Assembly: GCF_902499125.1 (NCBI RefSeq)
Contig: NZ_CABVPX010000003.1
Location: 248,001 to 312,000 of the forward strand
DNA: 64,000 nucleotides
Reading direction: 5' to 3'
Source: Burkholderia arboris
GTDB taxonomy: Bacteria > Pseudomonadota > Gammaproteobacteria > Burkholderiales > Burkholderiaceae
Both the position numbers and the translations under genes were made by a program. How positions within the stretch are numbered: position 1 is the stretch's first letter; each line of letters begins with the position of its first letter. Positions 45,417 to 54,146 of this stretch are shown piece by piece. The notes beneath the pieces were generated by a model, which saw only the letters and a program-made list of their open reading frames with translations, did no database searches and was not told the DNA's origin.

Positions 45417-48400
45417 GTGTCGACGACCCTATCCCGCCCGCCCGCCGGGCCGGACGCCCCTGAACCGGGTCAGCATGCCGTGCCGCTCGCGGCGCTTGCC
45501 GGCAAGTGGCATTACCGGCTCGGCCCGCTGCTCGGCGAAGGCGGCAACGGCGTGGTGTTTCGTGCGACCTGCGACGAGACCGGGCAAGACGTCGCGATCA
45601 AGCTGATGCGAGACGATGCCGCGCTGACCGCAGCGGAGCGCGCGCGCCGGCGTGCGCGCTTCCGGCGCGAAACGAGCCTGTGCGAGGCGCTGCGGCATCC
45701 GAACATCGTTGCGCTGCTGGATCAGGGGGAGGCGCTCGACGGGCGGCTGTTCGCCGTATTCGAACTGGTGGAGGGCCGGACCGTGCGCGACCGGCTCGCC
45801 ACGGAGGGGCCGCTGTCGGCCGTCGACACCGGGCGGCTGATGACGGAGGTGCTCGACGCGCTCGCGGCCGCGCATCGGCGCGGCATCGTGCATCGGGATC
45901 TGACACCGCAGAACATCGTGATCGCGATGGCCGATGACGGGCCGCACGCGAAGCTCCTCGATTTCGGCATCGGTGCGTTGCTGCCCGGTACCGACGACAT
46001 CGCGCGCCAGACCGCCACGCTCGCGACCGAGGTGCTCGGCTCACCGCCTTATTGCGCACCGGAGCAGTTGCGCAACGAGCCGCCGACGCCGGCGAGCGAC
46101 CTGTATGCGTGGGGCCTGATCGTGATCGAATGCCTGACGGGCGATGTCGTCATGCAGGGCGCAAGCGTGGCCGACATCCTCTATCAGCAGCTGAGCCCGG
46201 TGGATGTCGCGCTCCCGCCGTCGATCGCATCGCATCCGCTCGGCGCGGTGCTGCGGCGCGCCCTGAACAAGAATCCGCAGCAGCGCGCGGCGTCGGCCGA
46301 CGCGCTCGCGGCGCAGTTTCGTGCGCTCAACTTCGCGGCGCTCGTCGGCCAGTTCGACGCCGGTCGTGCCGGCCGGCAGACGCGTTCGCGCCCGCCTGCG
46401 CCCCACGGCGAGACGATCGCCGCGGTCGGCGAATATCGCCAGATCACCACGCTGTGCTGTTGCGTGACGATTGCCGGAGAGGGCCCGCAACGCCATGCCG
46501 GCACCGAGCACGGCAATGCGCTCGACGGCTACGAGGCGCAGTGGCTGACGAAGTGTGCCGATATCGCGGTCGGCTACGGCGCGCACGCGGGCGGACGGCT
46601 CGGCGACACGCTGCTGTTCCATTTCGGTCTGCAGGGTGACATCGACCGGCCCGCACGCCGCGCGGCGCGGGCGGCGCTCGACATGGTGCGGGTCGCCGAG
46701 CGTGCCCTGCTGCCGGTGCCGTCGGCCGCCGTCGGCGTGGCCGGCGCAGGAGAAAGCTGGCGGGTCGAAGTGGCCGCCGCGATTCATGTCGGGCAGGTGC
46801 TCGCGCACGCATCGCACATGTCGGGCGCATCGACGTCGGCCGCGGTGTCGCGGCTGTTGCGGCTGGCCGGGCCCGGACAGGTTCTGATCAGCGACGACGC
46901 GCGGCTCGTGCTCGAACGGCATGCCGATTCCCGGCCGACCGCATTGCGGCTCGCGCGGGCGGGCCTCGTATCGCAGCCGGTTCATGAACTGCTCGGCGAG
47001 CGGCAGGCCGATACGCCGTTCGATTCGCTCGACGCCGGCATGCGGACACCGATGGTCGGCCGCGCGCGCGAGCTCGACGCGCTGCTGCGCGCATGGCAGG
47101 AGACGCAAGGGCGCCATCGTCGTGCGATGCGCGGCGAGCCTGCGCCGCTCGGCGTGCCGCGGCTCATTGTCGGCGATGCGGGCTTCGGCAAGTCGCGGCT
47201 CGCGCACGAGCTGTGCGAGGCCGTCCGGACCCGCGGCCACGCGTTCGCGCATTGCGGGTGCCTGCCCGAGCGGGAAAACCATGCGCTGTTCCCGGTCCTG
47301 CGGTTCATCGGCGCGCATTGGCATATCGAAGCCGATCGCGAGCCTGGGGCGGCGCTCGCGGCGATCGACGCGATGATCGCGCCACTCGATTGCGATCATG
47401 CGGCAGCCCGGGTCGCGCTCGCGACCTGGCTCGGGCTGCCTTGCGATGCGAACGGGTTCCTGTGGTCGAGCGTACGCGAGCAACATGCGCTGTTCGACGT
47501 CCTGGAACAACTGATCATGTCGCTCGGCAACGGCGCACCGGTTCTGCTCGTGGTCGAGGACGTTCAATGGATCGATCGCTCGACCGAGGCGTTTCTCGCG
47601 TATCTGCAGCGCTCGCCGCGCGCGGCGGCACTTTGCATTGTGCTCACGTCACGCCCCGACAAGCTCGCCCGCTGGCGCGGCGCGACCGACCGCCTGGTGC
47701 TGCGCCGCCTGCCGCGCGACGATGCGCAGCGCCTGATGTCGGCGCATCTGGGCACGGGCGCATTCGATCCGGCGTGGCTCGACCGTCTCGCCGATCGCAC
47801 GGCGGGCATTCCGCTGTTCATCGAGGCCGTCGCGCGCGAGTTGGCGATGAGCGGCGCGGACGGCTCGCTCGCCGGACCGTGGGCAACGGATCCCGATCCG
47901 CTTCCGCTCAGTCTCGGCGGCATGCTCGGCCTTGCATTCGACCGGATCGACGACGCGCGCGACACCGCGCAGCTCGCCGCGACCATCGGGCTCGAGGTGG
48001 AGGCGCAACTGCTCGCCGAGGCATCGCCGCACGATCGGGCCACGCTGGACGCGCATCTGCGGCTGCTGCTCGAAGAGCGGATCGTGTATGCGCAACATCG
48101 ACGCGATCGCGTGTTCTATTCGTTCCGCCATGCGCTGATTCGCGATGCGGCGTACGAATCGATGCCGCCTGCCGTGCGGCGCGGCAACCATGCGCGCGTC
48201 GGCCGTGCGCTGGTCGAGCAAGCCGATCGCGGCGCCGGCGCGCATGCGTTCGGCGTCGCCGGGCACTTCGCGCGTGCAGGCGCCTGGGCGGATGCGATCG
48301 CTCACGGCATCGACGCCGCGCGCCGCGCACTCGAGCGTTCCCGGTACGACGATGCGATCCGCTATGGGCAGGCCGTGTTCGACTGGCTCGGCAATGCCGA

Positions 48401-49442
48401 CTACGCGCAGCGCGAGCACGACAGCGCGCGCGTCCGCGCCACGCTGACGCACGCGACGATGGCGCGCTTCGGCTGGGCCGATCCGCAGGTGCGCGAGCAC
48501 GCGGAGCAGCTGCTGCGGCACATGCAGACGCTCGATGATCCGGAACTCGAGATCAGCGCGTTGTGGACGCTGTCGACCTATTACCACGTCGCAGGCGATC
48601 GTCCCACCGTGCGCGCGATCGGCCTGCGGCTGGATGCACTCGCGACCGAGCGCGGCGATGCCGGCGTCCAGGTCGCGGCGGATGCGATGCGCGGCATGAG
48701 CCTGTGGGTCGACGGCCACTTTGCGCGCGCCCGTACTGCGTTCGATGCGGCGCTGGCCGGCTACGACGTACGGCGCGATGCGGGCCACCGGCGCATCCTC
48801 GGGCTCGATACGCGCGCGTGGACGATGGCATCGCTCGCGAGCGTGCGCTGGTGCATGGACGACGACCCGCAGCCGGCGCTCGCGATGGCGCGCGACGCCG
48901 TGTATTGCGCGACGTGCCTCGACCATCTGCCGACGCTCGGCGTCACGATGATGTACCTCGCTCGCACGTACCAGCTCGCAGGCGATCGCGACGCGGCGCG
49001 CTCGCTGTCGGAAGCGATTCTCCGCCTGTCGGATGCACACCGGCTGCGTGCGGTCGGGCACTACGCGGCGATCATTCATGCGTGGGCGCAGGGGGATCGC
49101 GCGGGTGTCGTCGCGCATCTGGACGCGCAGCGGCAATCGGGCGGCCTGCTGGGGCTGACCTACTACGCGTCGCTGCTCGCCGAGCTGGATGCCGGACGCG
49201 GCGACTACGGTGCCGCGCTCGCGCAGGTCGGGCAGTGTCTCGCATGGTGCGAGTCGACCGGGGAACGGTATTACGAAGCCCAGCTGTTGCTGAAGCAGTG
49301 CGAGTACTTGCGCCAGGCCGATCCGCGTTGCGGCGGCGTGGCCGCGCTGGACGCGTGCCGGCGCGCAGTCGAAATTGCAACGGCGGCGGGCATGGGCCGG
49401 ATCGCCAGGCTCGCCGAAGCGACGTTGCAGTCGTTGCCGTAA
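45417..49442 (+). CDS. Ser/Thr kinase - cyclase-like - AAA ATPase - helical repeat protein, 1341 aa
   Basis: A multidomain signalling protein. Kinase domain, residues about 33-305: loop GEGGNGVVF, Lys62 in VAIKLM, catalytic Asp161 in HRDLTPQN, DFG at 182-184, APEQL at 214-218. Residues about 340-530 resemble a class III nucleotide cyclase (DGYEAQWLTKC, GDTLLFHF, VGQVLAHA, GPGQVLISDDA), but the metal-binding aspartates are not evident. An AAA-type ATPase follows, with Walker A GDAGFGKS (586-593) and Walker B VLLVVEDVQW (709-718). The last 500 residues are helical, TPR-like. The start GTG 45417 follows GGGGGAG. Large kinases of this build regulate secondary metabolism in other bacteria; here it probably controls the TOMM genes downstream. 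Confidence 0.9.
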   Translation: MSTTLSRPPAGPDAPEPGQHAVPLAALAGKWHYRLGPLLGEGGNGVVFRATCDETGQDVAIKLMRDDAALTAAERARRRARFRRETSLCEALRHPNIVALLDQGEALDGRLFAVFELVEGRTVRDRLATEGPLSAVDTGRLMTEVLDALAAAHRRGIVHRDLTPQNIVIAMADDGPHAKLLDFGIGALLPGTDDIARQTATLATEVLGSPPYCAPEQLRNEPPTPASDLYAWGLIVIECLTGDVVMQGASVADILYQQLSPVDVALPPSIASHPLGAVLRRALNKNPQQRAASADALAAQFRALNFAALVGQFDAGRAGRQTRSRPPAPHGETIAAVGEYRQITTLCCCVTIAGEGPQRHAGTEHGNALDGYEAQWLTKCADIAVGYGAHAGGRLGDTLLFHFGLQGDIDRPARRAARAALDMVRVAERALLPVPSAAVGVAGAGESWRVEVAAAIHVGQVLAHASHMSGASTSAAVSRLLRLAGPGQVLISDDARLVLERHADSRPTALRLARAGLVSQPVHELLGERQADTPFDSLDAGMRTPMVGRARELDALLRAWQETQGRHRRAMRGEPAPLGVPRLIVGDAGFGKSRLAHELCEAVRTRGHAFAHCGCLPERENHALFPVLRFIGAHWHIEADREPGAALAAIDAMIAPLDCDHAAARVALATWLGLPCDANGFLWSSVREQHALFDVLEQLIMSLGNGAPVLLVVEDVQWIDRSTEAFLAYLQRSPRAAALCIVLTSRPDKLARWRGATDRLVLRRLPRDDAQRLMSAHLGTGAFDPAWLDRLADRTAGIPLFIEAVARELAMSGADGSLAGPWATDPDPLPLSLGGMLGLAFDRIDDARDTAQLAATIGLEVEAQLLAEASPHDRATLDAHLRLLLEERIVYAQHRRDRVFYSFRHALIRDAAYESMPPAVRRGNHARVGRALVEQADRGAGAHAFGVAGHFARAGAWADAIAHGIDAARRALERSRYDDAIRYGQAVFDWLGNADYAQREHDSARVRATLTHATMARFGWADPQVREHAEQLLRHMQTLDDPELEISALWTLSTYYHVAGDRPTVRAIGLRLDALATERGDAGVQVAADAMRGMSLWVDGHFARARTAFDAALAGYDVRRDAGHRRILGLDTRAWTMASLASVRWCMDDDPQPALAMARDAVYCATCLDHLPTLGVTMMYLARTYQLAGDRDAARSLSEAILRLSDAHRLRAVGHYAAIIHAWAQGDRAGVVAHLDAQRQSGGLLGLTYYASLLAELDAGRGDYGAALAQVGQCLAWCESTGERYYEAQLLLKQCEYLRQADPRCGGVAALDACRRAVEIATAAGMGRIARLAEATLQSLP

Positions 49443-49475
49443 GCAGTTCCATTCGTCATTCAGGAGAACAGACCG

Positions 49476-49820
49476 ATGAGCAAGGATCTTCGATTACCGA
49501 CGTACGAACAGTTTCTCGAATACCGCGCGACCGTCATCCGGGCGATCGCCCTCGCATGGCATTCCCCGGCGTTTCTGCACGAGCTCGAGAACGATCCGGT
49601 CCACGCGTTGCGCGAGCATTTCGACTATCACTTTCCGTTCAAGCTCGACCTGAAGGTGCAGATCAAGTCGTCGGCGTGGACGCCGACCGTCAATGGCGAC
49701 TGGACGGCCGGCCAGAAAAACAGGCTCACGCTGTATTTGCCGCCCGCGCCGGCCGACGAGGCCCAGTTCGCGCAAGCCCTGGCCGCGTACAACGCGAGCC
49801 ACATCACCATCATGGAATGA
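49476..49820 (+). CDS. TOMM precursor-like peptide 1, 114 aa
   Basis: Resembles the BMA_0021/BMA_0022-type TOMM bacteriocin precursors known from Burkholderia, whose long leaders look like nitrile-hydratase alpha subunit. The leader-like part is YEQFLEYRATVIRAIALAWHSPAF, followed by LENDPVHALREHFDYHFPFKLDL. It contains no cysteine; the C-terminal AAYNASHITIME offers only Ser and Thr. It may be a Ser/Thr-only substrate, a partner for peptide 2 or a helper protein. Start ATG 49476 follows CAGGAG. It lies 33 bases after the kinase gene. Confidence 0.8.
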   Translation: MSKDLRLPTYEQFLEYRATVIRAIALAWHSPAFLHELENDPVHALREHFDYHFPFKLDLKVQIKSSAWTPTVNGDWTAGQKNRLTLYLPPAPADEAQFAQALAAYNASHITIME

Positions 49821-49836
49821 TTCCGGGGAAACCGAC

Positions 49837-50199
49837 ATGTCAAAGGACAACGCCAATCCGACGCTCGAATCGATGCTGGAGTTTCAGAAGGTCTATCTGC
49901 GCGCGATCGCGCTTTCATGGCGGGACCCGGCGTTCAAGGGCGAACTGCTGGACAAGCCGCTGGATACGCTCGCGAAATACTTCGGTTACCAGTGTCCGTG
50001 GATCATCGACATCGAGATCGCGAAGACCGACGGCGATCATGGCTGGACGGGCGACGGGAAAGGCGGCGGGAGCTGGAACCTGCCGCGCAACGTGATGACG
50101 GTCGGCATACCGGAGCAGCCGACGCACCTGGACGAGGAGGCCGTCGCGCTCGCAGCCTACTGCGACGCGGGTCCGTGTTACCTGTTCACCTGTTGCTGA
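49837..50199 (+). CDS. TOMM precursor-like peptide 2 with Cys-rich C-terminus, 120 aa
   Basis: A second precursor of the same family, sharing LEFQKVYLRAIALSWRDPAFKGELLDKPLDTLAKYFGYQCP-type leader sequence with peptide 1. Its C-terminus, DAGPCYLFTCC, has three cysteines and a threonine close together, good substrates for YcaO-dependent thiazoline/oxazoline formation. Start ATG 49837, 16 bases after peptide 1, so the pair is probably co-translated. The cyclodehydratase gene follows 92 bases later. The mature product and its target are unknown. Confidence 0.85.
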   Translation: MSKDNANPTLESMLEFQKVYLRAIALSWRDPAFKGELLDKPLDTLAKYFGYQCPWIIDIEIAKTDGDHGWTGDGKGGGSWNLPRNVMTVGIPEQPTHLDEEAVALAAYCDAGPCYLFTCC

Positions 50200-50291
50200 C
50201 CCGGCGCGGCTGAGCCGCGCACCGTTGCGCGGCCCGGGGCGGTTGCCCGGGCCGGGCGACGTTTTTCCGATCCGTCGCACGGAACCAGACG

Positions 50292-52529
50292 ATGCTCGAA
50301 GACCTTTCGCGCGTGTTGCGCTTCAAGCCGCATTTGCTCGTGCTCGATGCAGGGTCCGAGACCCTGTTCGTCGTCGACGAATTCAGGCGCGCAATGCTGT
50401 CCGGCGCGATCTACGTACAGATTGCCGCCTGTGTGCGGGCGCGCATGACGGTCGCCGAAATCGTGACGTCGCTGGCCGGCACGTTCGGCGAATGGGATGT
50501 GCTCGCGCGGCTCGATCACCTGGTGCGCCGCGGGTACGTGCGTGCCGATCCGCCGCACGACGACGACGCGGCGCGCGGCTTCTTCGAGCGCGCCGGGCTG
50601 GACGGCGACGCGGCGCAGGCGCGCGTCGCGCAACTGCGCGTCGCGGTGGAAACCTTCGGCGCCGACGGCGCGGCGCTGCGGCGTGCGCTCGATACGGCCG
50701 GCATCGCTGTCGTGCCGGATGCCGAACTGACGGTTGCGATCGCCGATACGCACGACCGCGACGACCTCGCCGCATGCGCCGCCCGCGTGACGGCGCGCGG
50801 CGGCGCGCTGCTGGTCGTGGCGGCGAGCGGTGTGCAGACGTTGATCGGGCCGCTGCTGGCCGGCGGCGGCGCGCATGCCGATGCGCCGTGCATCGAATGC
50901 GTGCGCTACTGGATTCGCATCAACCGGCCGGTCGAGGCGCTGCTGGCGCGTCATCACGGCAGCGGCGCGGCGCGTCTGCCGCCGGCCGCGTCGCGTGCCG
51001 GGGCCGCGGCGGCGGCGGCGCTCGTCGCGGCGACGGTCGAGCAGATCGCGGTCAACCGCGCGGTGGCGGAACGTTTGCACACGCATATCGTCGCGCAACG
51101 CATCGACACGCTGGCCGTCGAACGCCACCGCGTGATCCGGCGTCCGCAATGCCCGTGCTGCGGCAATCCCGCGTGGATGCGCGAGCAGGCGGCGCGCGCG
51201 CCGCGGCTTGCCGGGCATGCGCCGTTGGCACGCGCCGACGGTGGTTACCGGACCGCCGGTCCGCAACAGGTGTTCGAGCGCCACGCGCACCTGATCTCGC
51301 CGGTCAGCGGCGCGATTGCGTATCTGCATCCGATGCCGAAGCGGCACGCGGGCCTGCGCAAGGTCTATGCGTCGGGTTTTCTCGTGTGCCCGGCCGCCGT
51401 GCCGGAGAGCAACCGGTTCGACCGGATCTGCTCCGGCAAGGGCAGCACCGACGAGCAAGCCCGCGTGAGCGCACTGTGCGAAGCGCTCGAACGCTTCAGC
51501 AGCGTGTATCAGGGCGACGAGGCGACCGTGACCGGCAGCATGGAAAGCCTGCTCGCCGATCCGGCCGGTGACGCCGAGCCCATCCACGTGAACGAACTTC
51601 AGCAGTTCAGCGATCGGCAATTCGACGCGCGCGACGCGATCAATGCATTGACCCGCGATGTTCGCAAGCAGGTGCCGCCGCGCTTCACGTCGCGCGACGT
51701 CATCGACTGGACGACTGCGTGGTCGCTCGTGAATGGCAGGCGCCGGCTCGTGCCGCTCAGCTACTGCTATGCGGAAACGCCCGGCAGTGCGCAGGCCCTG
51801 GCCGCCTGCGTGCACAACCCCAACGGCTGCGCGGCCGGTTCGAGCGTCGACGAGGCGATTCTGCAAGGCATGCTCGAGTTGATCGAGCGCGATGCGGTCG
51901 CGATCTGGTGGTACAACCGGGTCGCCCGCCCCGGCATCGATCTCGCGAGTTTCGGCGACGCGTATTTCGACGCGCTCGAACACGAATACGCGACCTTCGG
52001 ATGGCGTGTGTGGGTGCTCGACATCACCACCGATCTCGGGGTGCCGACCGTGGCCGCGCTCGCGGAGAATCCGCAGGACGGGCGTTTCTCGATCGGCTTC
52101 GGTTGCCACCCCGATGGCCGGATCGCGGTGCAGCGGGCGCTGACCGAAGTCAACCAGTTGCTCGATATCGCAGCGGATGCACCGCATCCGTGGGATCGCG
52201 ACACGCTGCCGGAAACCGGATTCCTGTATCCGGCGGCGGGCGTGCCCGCAACGACACGCTCGACGTGGCAGCCGATCGATGCCGGGTCGTTGCCGGCGGC
52301 GCTCGCGCATTGCACCGGGCGCATCGCGGCGGCCGGCATGGACGTGCTCGTCGTCGACAAGACACGGCCCGACATCGGCTTGTGCGTGGTGCAGGTCATC
52401 GCGCCGGGGCTGTGCCATTTCTGGCCGCGCTTCGGTGCGCAACGGTTGTACTCGGTGCCGGTGAGACTCGGTTGGCGCGCGCAGCCGTGCGACGAAACGG
52501 CGTTGAATCCGGCGCTGCTGTTTCTGTGA
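50292..52529 (+). CDS. Fused TOMM leader-binding / YcaO cyclodehydratase, 745 aa
   Basis: Residues 1-320 resemble the E1-like/leader-binding partner (TIGR03882/ocin-ThiF type). An N-terminal wing reads LDHLVRRGYV, and two zinc cysteine pairs lie at C200/C203 (CIEC) and C287/C290 (CPCC). Residues about 330-745 are the YcaO domain, with ATP/Mg-binding glutamates in STDEQARVSALCEALERFS and SVDEAILQGMLELIERDAVAIWW. Fusions of this type cyclise Cys/Ser/Thr in precursor peptides with ATP to azolines. The substrate pair is encoded just upstream. No azoline dehydrogenase or exporter gene follows. Start ATG 50292. Confidence 0.92.
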   Translation: MLEDLSRVLRFKPHLLVLDAGSETLFVVDEFRRAMLSGAIYVQIAACVRARMTVAEIVTSLAGTFGEWDVLARLDHLVRRGYVRADPPHDDDAARGFFERAGLDGDAAQARVAQLRVAVETFGADGAALRRALDTAGIAVVPDAELTVAIADTHDRDDLAACAARVTARGGALLVVAASGVQTLIGPLLAGGGAHADAPCIECVRYWIRINRPVEALLARHHGSGAARLPPAASRAGAAAAAALVAATVEQIAVNRAVAERLHTHIVAQRIDTLAVERHRVIRRPQCPCCGNPAWMREQAARAPRLAGHAPLARADGGYRTAGPQQVFERHAHLISPVSGAIAYLHPMPKRHAGLRKVYASGFLVCPAAVPESNRFDRICSGKGSTDEQARVSALCEALERFSSVYQGDEATVTGSMESLLADPAGDAEPIHVNELQQFSDRQFDARDAINALTRDVRKQVPPRFTSRDVIDWTTAWSLVNGRRRLVPLSYCYAETPGSAQALAACVHNPNGCAAGSSVDEAILQGMLELIERDAVAIWWYNRVARPGIDLASFGDAYFDALEHEYATFGWRVWVLDITTDLGVPTVAALAENPQDGRFSIGFGCHPDGRIAVQRALTEVNQLLDIAADAPHPWDRDTLPETGFLYPAAGVPATTRSTWQPIDAGSLPAALAHCTGRIAAAGMDVLVVDKTRPDIGLCVVQVIAPGLCHFWPRFGAQRLYSVPVRLGWRAQPCDETALNPALLFL

Positions 52530-52648
52530 CCTGATCGCGGGCCCGCCTGGCCGGAAAGCGGCATCGGGCGGACCGGTTCGGCCCGCCCGGTGTCGCCGGG
52601 CGCCTCGTGCGAAGCCTGCACCGGCCGTGTCGAGGCGCCCGTCCGGGA

Positions 52649-53221
52649 TCAGCGGTTGTTGGCGGTGATGTACGGATCCCAGGTGACATAGCCCTTCAGT
52701 TGCGCGTGGCGGTCGTAGATGGCGACGACGAACGTGTAGGTTTCGGTGCCGGGCCGGATCACGGTGGCCTGCGCGTAGTAGTCCGCGCGCGGCTCTTCGT
52801 TCACGCGGTTGCTGCCGGGCCAGCCCGCCGCCGGGTAAGGCTCGGTGACGTTGGCGGTGAGGTACGACACCTCGCTCAGCAGATTGCCGCTGACCGCCGT
52901 GAAGCGATACATGAAGCACTTGTAGTCGGCCACGTCGGTCAACGACACGGTGCGCCAGCGGATCACGTCGTTGACGTCGGCCTTGATCCGCAGATTGCTG
53001 CCGGCTTCGCCCTGGTTCACGCCCTGCAGCGGGCCCTGGCCGTAGCCATACGCCGCGTTGGCCAGCGTGGTGATCATGTAGACGGTGTCGGGGTTGTTCC
53101 CGAGCGACGTGGGCTTGTCCGGATTCGTGCTGAGCACGTTGTTGTTCTTTCTCAGGATTTCGTCGACGTCGAACGCGGTCAGCACATCGATGATGTTGAA
53201 GGTACTCAGGATCTGGGACAT
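52649..53221 (-). CDS. AidA/PixA-family inclusion body protein, 190 aa
   Basis: A member of the AidA/PixA family. Family features are NIIDVLTAFDVDEILRKNN, DTVYMITTLANAAYGYGQG, IRWRTVSLTDVADYKCFMYRF and ATVIRPGTETYTFVVAIYDRHAQLKGYVTWDPYI. PixA forms cytoplasmic inclusions in Xenorhabdus; aidA of Burkholderia is quorum-sensing controlled and linked to nematode killing. Start ATG 53221. It converges on the TOMM enzyme gene. A lux-type box was not identified upstream. Biochemical function is unknown. Confidence 0.9.
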   Translation of the reverse strand: MSQILSTFNIIDVLTAFDVDEILRKNNNVLSTNPDKPTSLGNNPDTVYMITTLANAAYGYGQGPLQGVNQGEAGSNLRIKADVNDVIRWRTVSLTDVADYKCFMYRFTAVSGNLLSEVSYLTANVTEPYPAAGWPGSNRVNEEPRADYYAQATVIRPGTETYTFVVAIYDRHAQLKGYVTWDPYITANNR

Positions 53222-53423
53222 GACGGTTCCTTTCACGCTTTATCGTTGAAGAACACTCGGCTGAGTGACGACGCTCGCGGCGTCTGAATCTCTTCCGTCC
53301 TGCGCAGCGTCGCTTGCGGAGACACCGGGCGCACGGAAGAGTGACGACAGCGTACGAAGGATCGATTCCCAAATCGATTACACATGCTTACAGCGCGCGT
53401 GCCGGCGCGTGTTCCCGTTCCCG

Positions 53424-53963
53424 TCAGATCCCCATCCGCCCCGCCACTCCGTCGCGATCGACGAACTTGTGTTTCAGTGCGGCCCCGATGTGCAGGGCCA
53501 GCAGCAATCCGAGCGTCAGTACGAGCGCGCGATGCAGCGCATCCGTCAGGAGTCGCAACGGCTCGTCGCGGCCAACGAGGATCGGCAGGTTCGCGATGCC
53601 GAAGAAGCTGACCGCGTGCGCACCCGCAAGGCGGTGCACGTAGCCGGTCAGCGGTACGAGAAACAGCAGCAGGTACAGCACGCCGTGCAATGCGCCGGCG
53701 ATCCGTGCCTGCCACGCCGGAACGCTGCCCGGCAGCGGCGGCGGCGTGTGCGTCGCGCGCCACGCGAGGCGCGGCACGGTCAGCATGAAGATCAGGCTGC
53801 CGATCGACGCGTGATAGAACAGGATGCCGTTGAACTGCGACGAGTTGTGCGGAAACGTATCCATGTAGAGCCCGATCGACAGGTTCAACAGGATCAGGAT
53901 CGCGATCGACCAGTGCATGGCGATCGCAAAGCGTGCGTAGGCGGTGTGGTTGGGCTGTGACAT
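53424..53963 (-). CDS. Cytochrome b561, 179 aa
   Basis: A four-helix di-heme b-type cytochrome of the bacterial b561 (CybB) family, transferring electrons between quinone and periplasmic partners in the inner membrane. Heme-ligand histidines are visible in FAIAMHWSIAILILL, FYHASIGSLIFMLTV and VLTLGLLLALHIGAALKHKFVDRDGV. Start ATG 53963; the longer reading to 54005 lacks support. Located between aidA-like and an AraC gene, all leftward, with no obvious functional tie. Confidence 0.9.
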   Translation of the reverse strand: MSQPNHTAYARFAIAMHWSIAILILLNLSIGLYMDTFPHNSSQFNGILFYHASIGSLIFMLTVPRLAWRATHTPPPLPGSVPAWQARIAGALHGVLYLLLFLVPLTGYVHRLAGAHAVSFFGIANLPILVGRDEPLRLLTDALHRALVLTLGLLLALHIGAALKHKFVDRDGVAGRMGI

Positions 53964-54146
53964 GATCGGTCTCGCGGAATCGGGTGGGGCGTCGCGCGCC
54001 CGCACGTCCGGCGCGGCGAACGGCGTGGCGACACCCGATGTACCGGCGCGGCGCCGGATTTATTCCCGATGCCGGAGAGGATCGCTGTCTGGCGTGGTTG
54101 TTACGGCATGCAGAAAGAAGGATGAAAGGCCGCAGGACGCGGCGCG

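Noticed and set aside
50178..53372. A 1064-codon open frame on the leftward strand across the TOMM enzyme gene
   Set aside because: Shadow of the rightward YcaO gene in high-GC DNA: Arg/His/Asp-rich low-complexity composition and no domain, while the opposite frame has full family motifs.
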